DNA from: Bacillota bacterium
Lineage (GTDB): Bacteria > Bacillota > Clostridia > Peptostreptococcales > Anaerovoracaceae
NCBI GenBank assembly: GCA_017431785.1
Contig: JAFRKJ010000019.1
Coordinates: forward strand, 1-64,000
DNA length: 64,000 nt
Direction: 5' to 3'
A program made the position numbers and the translations under genes. Numbering within the stretch: the stretch's first letter is position 1; each line of letters begins with the position of its first letter. Below are positions 59,745 to 64,000 of this stretch, piece after piece. The notes under the pieces were generated by a model. That model saw nothing but the letters and a program-made list of their open reading frames with translations, did no database searches and was not told the origin of the DNA.

Positions 59745-60010
59745 TGGCTGAAATCAAGAAACAGAAATGCAGATTCTCCCATCCTCTGCGCAGGACATTC
59801 TATGAGACAGAAGTTCCTATGGACATGACCTTCAAGGAAATCGAGGGAAAACTGATCGAAGAAGGTTTTATAGATGCGAAAGTAGGCGGATACCAGTTCA
59901 TATTTGAGGATCATATGTGCAAGCTGGCAGCTCCGCTGTCTGATTACGTTCCTGAAGGAGAGGAATGTATGGAAATCAGAATCCACGGACTCCTGATTGT
60001 TCTGACATAG
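59744..60010 (+). CDS. Small beta-grasp-like protein of the ior operon
   Basis: 88 residues, not a recognised family. The predicted order strand (RRTFYETEVPMDM)-helix (FKEIEGKLIEEGFI)-strand (GYQFIFED)-turn (PLSDYVPEGEEC)-strand (MEIRIHGLLIV) resembles ubiquitin-like YukD/EsaB or monooxygenase-B proteins. Two or three cysteines are present but no Fe-S motif. It overlaps iorB by one base and lies ten bases before the FrhB-like gene, so tight coupling argues for a function with the oxidoreductase. AGGAGGGGG precedes the ATG. The fold is inference. Confidence 0.65.
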   Translation: MAEIKKQKCRFSHPLRRTFYETEVPMDMTFKEIEGKLIEEGFIDAKVGGYQFIFEDHMCKLAAPLSDYVPEGEECMEIRIHGLLIVLT

Positions 60011-60020
60011 GAGGTGTGTG

Positions 60021-61055
60021 ATGTACAGTATTTTAGAACTTGAAAGAAAAGTAGTAGAAACCGGTATCTGCACAAACTGCGGCGCTTGCCAGGGAATGTG
60101 TCCGTACTGGAAATCATGTGAAGGACGCACCTTCGTAGATTATGACTGTGACAGGAAAGAAGGACGCTGCAAGTACTTCTGTCCTAGGATGCCGGCGGAT
60201 CTCGATGCGCTCCGTGATAAATTCTTCGGAAAAGACGGATGTGAGATCATTCCTGAAATCGGACCGTTCAGAGCACTGTATCTGACCAGAGCGGCAGATT
60301 CTGAAATCAGGAAGAATGCCCAGCACGGCGGTACAATGACTGCGCTGGTAGAGTTCGCACTTCAGGAAGGGTTTATCGATGCGGCAGTTCTGTCAAAGGC
60401 GGAAGGAACTCTCGATCCTGCCGGATGTCTCGTAACAGACCCGGCAGAAGTCAGAGAGTGCGGCGGCTCAAGCTTCCAGATTCCTCCGACGCTGGCAGTG
60501 CTCAATGAGGCTCTTGCAGAGGGCGAGTACAAGCAGATCGGCGTAGTCGGAACACCTTGCAAGGCACTTGCTGTCGCGAAGATGAAAGCGAAACCATTTG
60601 AAGAGAACGACAATAATGCGGATAACATCGGCATGGTATTCGGACTCTTCTGCGGATGGGGACTGGATTGGAAGGGACTCGCTGCTTTGGGCGACGCCGA
60701 CCACGTTGACATTCTTCCGAGCAAGTTCCACCGTATGGATATGGACGACCGTCAGGTCGATCTCGACGAAGTGCTTCCTCTTGTGAGAAACGCCTGCAAG
60801 TATTGTGATGATATGACAGCCGAGTTTGCGGATCTTTCCGTAGGCGGTGCGCGAAGCGCAGAAGGCTGGGATGTGGATAAAGGCTGGAACCAGCTGATTG
60901 TCCGTTCCGCGAAAGGCCAGCAGCTCGTAGACCTGGCTCGTGAGAAGGGCGTGCTTGAATTCAGAGAATTCGGAGATGAAGAAGCCGAGGCTGCAGCGAT
61001 GAATAAGCTCATGAGAGCATCCGCTTCCAAAAGAGAGAAAGCGCTCAAACTGTAA
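60021..61055 (+). CDS. FrhB-like flavin/Fe-S oxidoreductase
   Basis: 344 residues of the coenzyme F420 hydrogenase/dehydrogenase beta-subunit family (N-terminal CTNCGACQGMCPYWKSC, GGTMTALVEFAL, VGTPCKALAVAKM, FGLFCGWG, CKYCDD). Members bind FAD or F420 plus Fe-S clusters and exchange electrons with ferredoxin. Coupling to iorAB suggests it takes electrons from the IorAB reaction or its ferredoxin. The start ATG at 60021 follows AGGAGG by six bases; a GTG at 60018 is too close. The acceptor is unknown. Confidence 0.87.
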   Translation: MYSILELERKVVETGICTNCGACQGMCPYWKSCEGRTFVDYDCDRKEGRCKYFCPRMPADLDALRDKFFGKDGCEIIPEIGPFRALYLTRAADSEIRKNAQHGGTMTALVEFALQEGFIDAAVLSKAEGTLDPAGCLVTDPAEVRECGGSSFQIPPTLAVLNEALAEGEYKQIGVVGTPCKALAVAKMKAKPFEENDNNADNIGMVFGLFCGWGLDWKGLAALGDADHVDILPSKFHRMDMDDRQVDLDEVLPLVRNACKYCDDMTAEFADLSVGGARSAEGWDVDKGWNQLIVRSAKGQQLVDLAREKGVLEFREFGDEEAEAAAMNKLMRASASKREKALKL

Positions 61056-61083
61056 CAGCCTGAAAACCATATGCAAAGGCAAC

Positions 61084-61113
61084 AAAAGGGAACCCGTACG
61101 GGTTCCCTTTTTT
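61084..61113 (+). terminator. Terminator of the ior operon
   Basis: AAAAGGGAACCCGT / ACGGGTTCCCTTTT stem, then TT. It lies 29 bases after the FrhB-like gene. Confidence 0.92.
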
Positions 61114-61147
61114 AAGGAAAAAGGTGGAAACGCATGTTTTTTTGGTG

Positions 61148-61153
61148 TATAAT
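61148..61153 (+). promoter_or_regulatory. Candidate -10 box before the Pro/Gln-repeat gene
   Basis: TATAAT preceded by GGTG, about 57 bases before the ATG at 61210. The -35 (TGGAAA at 17 bases) is weak. Confidence 0.4.
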
Positions 61154-61209
61154 GCTACTAACTATAAATATGTGTATTCATAGGAAGAAAAATATGGGGG
61201 AATCCATAT

Positions 61210-61959
61210 ATGACGATTGTTGGAATAATCGCCATAATTGTGATGGGCATTCTCTGTATTCTTTGCGTTGTTTGTATTGCGGTCATTCTTGGCAACAGAC
61301 GCCAAGCCAGAGTGAACAGTGAGGCGATCAGGGATATTGAGAAGAGTCTCAGCTCAGTCGGTGATTCAATAAAAGAGCAGACAGGTCAGCTGATCGAACA
61401 GCTTGGGCAGCAGCAGTCGAATGATTATCAGGAGAGACGGCTGGAACTGCTGGAAGAGGAAGTCAGACGGCTCAGCAGGTTTGATGAAATCGACCTTCCG
61501 GATGATGTGGAAGATGTTTTCAACAAGCCGGAAGAGCCGGAAGAGATAGAAGAACTGGGTGATGACGTAGAACTGGAGGACCTTCTCAGAGAGCTGAACG
61601 CAGTGGCTTCAGAAGAACAGGAGGCACTGGAAAGTTCGCAGCCGGCACCGCAGCTAGCACCGTTGCAGGAACAGCCGGCGCCACAGCAGACACAGCAGCC
61701 AGCGCCGCAACCGGTATGGACACCGGTACCGGATGTGCAGCCTGTGCAGCAGATGGCACCACCGGTACAGCCCGTGCAGCAGATGGTACCGGATGTGCAG
61801 CCTGTGCAGCAGATGGCACCACCGGTACAGCCTGTGCAGCAACCGGTTCAGCAGGCCGAGGAAGTCCTTGGGGAAACCAGATATCATCAGGGATATAACA
61901 TCGGGAGAAGCGGAAGAAGATACACAGCAGAAGAACTGAATTTGCTGATTAGAGAATAG
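61210..61959 (+). CDS. Membrane-anchored coiled-coil protein with Pro/Gln repeats
   Basis: 249 residues, not recognised. One N-terminal membrane segment (about 3-27) with a short outside part, then a charged coiled coil (about 32-85), an acidic region (about 90-135), and a Pro/Gln-rich region with four ten-residue repeats of the type PVQQMAPPVQ / PVQQMVPDVQ. The C-terminus (SGRRYTAEELNLLIRE) is a short ordered tail. GGGGGA precedes the ATG. It may be a cytoplasmic scaffold tethered to the membrane. The zinc-ribbon gene follows 46 bases later. Confidence 0.7.
   Translation: MTIVGIIAIIVMGILCILCVVCIAVILGNRRQARVNSEAIRDIEKSLSSVGDSIKEQTGQLIEQLGQQQSNDYQERRLELLEEEVRRLSRFDEIDLPDDVEDVFNKPEEPEEIEELGDDVELEDLLRELNAVASEEQEALESSQPAPQLAPLQEQPAPQQTQQPAPQPVWTPVPDVQPVQQMAPPVQPVQQMVPDVQPVQQMAPPVQPVQQPVQQAEEVLGETRYHQGYNIGRSGRRYTAEELNLLIRE
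61725..61850 (+). repeat. 30/60-bp tandem repeat in the Pro/Gln-rich gene
   Basis: A 60-bp unit (61741-61800) is repeated from 61801 to about 61850, preceded by the last 16 bases of another unit. Each unit is made of two related 30-bp halves. The near identity points to recent expansion. Confidence 0.85.
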
Positions 61960-62005
61960 AACTAAGAACTAGTAACTGAAAAGAAACTAGAGGAGGAAAT
62001 AACAA

Positions 62006-64000
62006 ATGTATTGCAGTAAGTGCGGAAATCAAATTGCAGATGGATCAAGGTTTTGTAGCTTTTGCGGCGCACCTGTGGCAGAAGTAAGTAGCTACACTCC
62101 AGAAGTAGAAGTTCCGGCAGCAGCATCGGAGCCAAAGGTCGAAGCCCCGGCAGAACCGGAACCTGTGAGAAAACCTTTCATAGAGGAGATCAACTGGAAT
62201 GTCAATGAGTATCCGGCTACAGACACAATCGAAAAGACAGATGATATAGATTTTGACTGGGGTGCAGATCCAGCCGAGATCAGAAGCAGATATACACGGG
62301 AATATCCTGCGGAAGTAAAAACGGAAGTCAATGAAAGAGCGGATGCTCTTAACGTTGAGGATCTGATTCCTTCCAGACCGGCGCAGCCGGAGATGCCTGC
62401 GGCACCAGAAGTACCGGATGACATCAGCGCCGCTGACAAAATCGACAAGTTCTATACATTCAGCAGAAAGAATGAAGAATTCCAACAGCTGCTCAACAGA
62501 GAATATGACAAGATCAAAGGCGGGAACCCGATAGAGCAGGAAAAAGCGATTGCAGACAAGGCAGCGGAAGAGAAATTTGAAGCCAGAGAGAAAGAGCCTT
62601 CCATGGAAGCATTCCTGAGCAGAGAGGGCGTCAAATACGAGCCAAAGGCATTTGAGTCGGATGTACTCGAGAGAATTGAAGCTCACGAAAGAGCGCTTGA
62701 ACAGAAACGCGCGGAAGAAGAAGCCCGTCAGAAGATGATCGAAGAAGAGAGGGCAAAGGCTGAAGCAGAGATGAGAGCTGCTGAGGAAGCCCGCCTTAAG
62801 GCAGAGCAGGAAGAAAGAGCGAGAATTGCAGCGGAGGCCAGAGCCCGCGCTGAGGAAGAAGTCAGAAGGGCTGAGGAAGCTGCAAGACTGGCAGCGGAAG
62901 AAGCAGCCAGAGCGGAAGAAGAAGCGACCAGACTGGAAGCAGAAGCAGCAGCAAAACTGGCAGCCGAGGAAGAAGTGAGAAAGCTGGAGGATGCGAGAGC
63001 AGCCAAAGAAGCTGTTGAGGAAGCAAGACGCAAAACAGAAGAGAGAGAAAGAGCAGAAGCTGAGGCGAAAGCCAGAGCGGAAGAAGAAGCCCGCATCAAA
63101 GCTGAGGAAGCAGCAAGAGCAAAGGCAGAAGAAGAAGCAAGAGCAAAGGCAGAAGAAGAAGCAAGAATCAAAGAAGCAGAAGAAAAGGCGAGAATCGAAG
63201 CAGCAGAAGCACTCAGAGCTCAGCAGCAGGCTGAAAAGATCAAAGCGCAGCAGGAAGCGAGACAGGCTGCGACCGAAAAGGAAAAGAGAATTGCAGAAAT
63301 AGAGAGACGCCGTCAGGAAGAGGAAGAACTCAAGAAGAATCTTGAGAAGAAGCAGGCCGATCTGCGTCTGCAGGCGGAATCTGCAGCAGCTGCTGAAGAG
63401 GCCAGAAAAGTTCTGGCGAGCACGAAGCAGATGAGAGAAGAAGAGGCTGCGAAGATCAGGGCGGCCATCGCTGGACTCAAGGGAGAAACGGTGAAACCAG
63501 AACCGGCGAAGCCAGTTGTTCCGGAACCTCCTGCAGTGCCGGAGACACCGACGGAACCTACCATTCATTTCAGTGAAGATATATTCAAAGCCGCGATGGA
63601 AAAGGTGGAAGAGCCTGCAGCAAAGGCAGTTGATGAGCCGACCATCGTAGCAAAACCGGAACCAAAGCCTGCACCTCAGGCCAGACCAAGCATTTCACAG
63701 GAAGAAGCAGCAAGACAGGATGCTCACAGAGCAACGCAGGCAGATCTCAGTAAGATGGCACAGGCAAGAGCACAGTTCCTGGCTGAGTTTGGCATTGATC
63801 CGATTTCAGGAAAAGCACCTGAAAAACCTGCGCCTGCACCGGAACCAGTTCCTGCAACAGTAGAAGAACTGCTCGGTGAGAAACCGGTAACCGGCAGAGA
63901 GACGATGATCTCCAAGGCAATCGACAACATCCAGACAAAGACCGTCAGCAAGGATGATGTTATCAGAGGTCTTGAAAATACAAGAAGAATCAGCAAGGAC
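62006..64000 (+). CDS. Zinc-ribbon protein with long Ala/Glu/Arg coiled coil (partial)
   Basis: Open for 665 codons and still open at the window end. The N-terminus is a zinc ribbon, CSKCGNQI...FCSFCGAP (CX2C-X10-CX2C, residues 3-20). A Pro/acidic region (about 25-150) follows, then a very long, uninterrupted charged helix rich in A, E, K and R (about 215-490), as in TolA- or IncA-like proteins, then Pro-rich and helical segments. AGGAGG lies nine bases before the ATG. No membrane segment is seen so far. The function is unknown; the pairing with the membrane-anchored gene upstream suggests a shared structural role. Confidence 0.8.
   Translation, partial: MYCSKCGNQIADGSRFCSFCGAPVAEVSSYTPEVEVPAAASEPKVEAPAEPEPVRKPFIEEINWNVNEYPATDTIEKTDDIDFDWGADPAEIRSRYTREYPAEVKTEVNERADALNVEDLIPSRPAQPEMPAAPEVPDDISAADKIDKFYTFSRKNEEFQQLLNREYDKIKGGNPIEQEKAIADKAAEEKFEAREKEPSMEAFLSREGVKYEPKAFESDVLERIEAHERALEQKRAEEEARQKMIEEERAKAEAEMRAAEEARLKAEQEERARIAAEARARAEEEVRRAEEAARLAAEEAARAEEEATRLEAEAAAKLAAEEEVRKLEDARAAKEAVEEARRKTEERERAEAEAKARAEEEARIKAEEAARAKAEEEARAKAEEEARIKEAEEKARIEAAEALRAQQQAEKIKAQQEARQAATEKEKRIAEIERRRQEEEELKKNLEKKQADLRLQAESAAAAEEARKVLASTKQMREEEAAKIRAAIAGLKGETVKPEPAKPVVPEPPAVPETPTEPTIHFSEDIFKAAMEKVEEPAAKAVDEPTIVAKPEPKPAPQARPSISQEEAARQDAHRATQADLSKMAQARAQFLAEFGIDPISGKAPEKPAPAPEPVPATVEELLGEKPVTGRETMISKAIDNIQTKTVSKDDVIRGLENTRRISKD

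Noticed and set aside
61716-61898. Gly/Ala/Cys/Thr repeat frame inside the Pro/Gln-repeat gene
   Set aside because: It is an out-of-frame reading of the 30-bp DNA repeat; the frame with the membrane segment and ribosome site is the real one.
62045-63568. Minus-strand reading frame (507 codons) opposite the zinc-ribbon gene
   Set aside because: Its Phe/Ser/Cys-rich low-complexity protein is the shadow of the Glu/Ala/Arg codons of the plus-strand coiled coil.

Overview
The window reads as chromosomal DNA of a low-to-mid G+C, strictly anaerobic, amino-acid-fermenting Firmicute. The best fit is Clostridia, in or near Anaerovoracaceae / Eubacteriales Family XIII. The reasons are a complete-looking lysine fermentation operon under sigma-54 control, indolepyruvate:ferredoxin oxidoreductase, reductive pyrimidine breakdown, many AGGAGG ribosome binding sites, a CIRCE element and Firmicutes-type BirA and CsoR operators. 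The species cannot be named from the sequence alone.

Layout. 1-300: end of an rRNA operon (5S rRNA, tRNA-Glu). 357-7111: thioesterase, polysaccharide deacetylase, glutamate decarboxylase, biotin synthase (with a promoter-embedded BirA-like operator), a flavodoxin/ferredoxin protein, DNA polymerase IV, tRNA-Leu. 7481-13194: an envelope-stress-like set with two XpaC-like proteins flanking TelA, then a PAS regulator whose AAA+ domain has lost the sigma-54 contact loop. 13260-21640: mnmA, CIRCE-controlled clpB, a minus-strand block of housekeeping and unknown genes (membrane protein, DnaJ protein, DUF5685, DUF815 ATPase, rluB) and a candidate small RNA.

21744-33408 is the centre of interest. kal is divergent from a sigma-54 activator that carries a 3,5-diaminohexanoate dehydrogenase-like sensor domain. 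Next come kdd-kamA-kamB-kamC-kamD-kamE-atoD-atoA. Both kal and kdd have -24/-12 promoters and share a GAACC...GGTTC palindrome that is likely the activator's binding site. The enzymes convert L-lysine to beta-lysine, 3,5-diaminohexanoate and its keto acid, then 3-aminobutyryl-CoA to crotonyl-CoA, with CoA transfer. The cleavage enzyme Kce is not in the window.

33570-46131: miaB, then a LacI regulator, a dihydroorotate dehydrogenase-like protein, an N-carbamoyl-beta-alanine hydrolase-like enzyme, PreT/PreA, pyrimidine nucleoside phosphorylase, a beta-CASP metallo-beta-lactamase protein and an omega-amino acid aminotransferase. Together these outline uridine/uracil breakdown to beta-alanine and beyond, lacking only dihydropyrimidinase. 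46336-57158: M28 peptidase lipoprotein, lipoate ligase, csoR-copA (copA carries a C-terminal CopZ domain), a DUF6273/VWA/MoxR-type ATPase trio and a radical SAM protein. 57253-61055: iorA-iorB-small beta-grasp-like protein-FrhB-like protein, translationally coupled. 61210-64000: a membrane-anchored Pro/Gln-repeat protein and a zinc-ribbon coiled-coil protein that runs off the window end.
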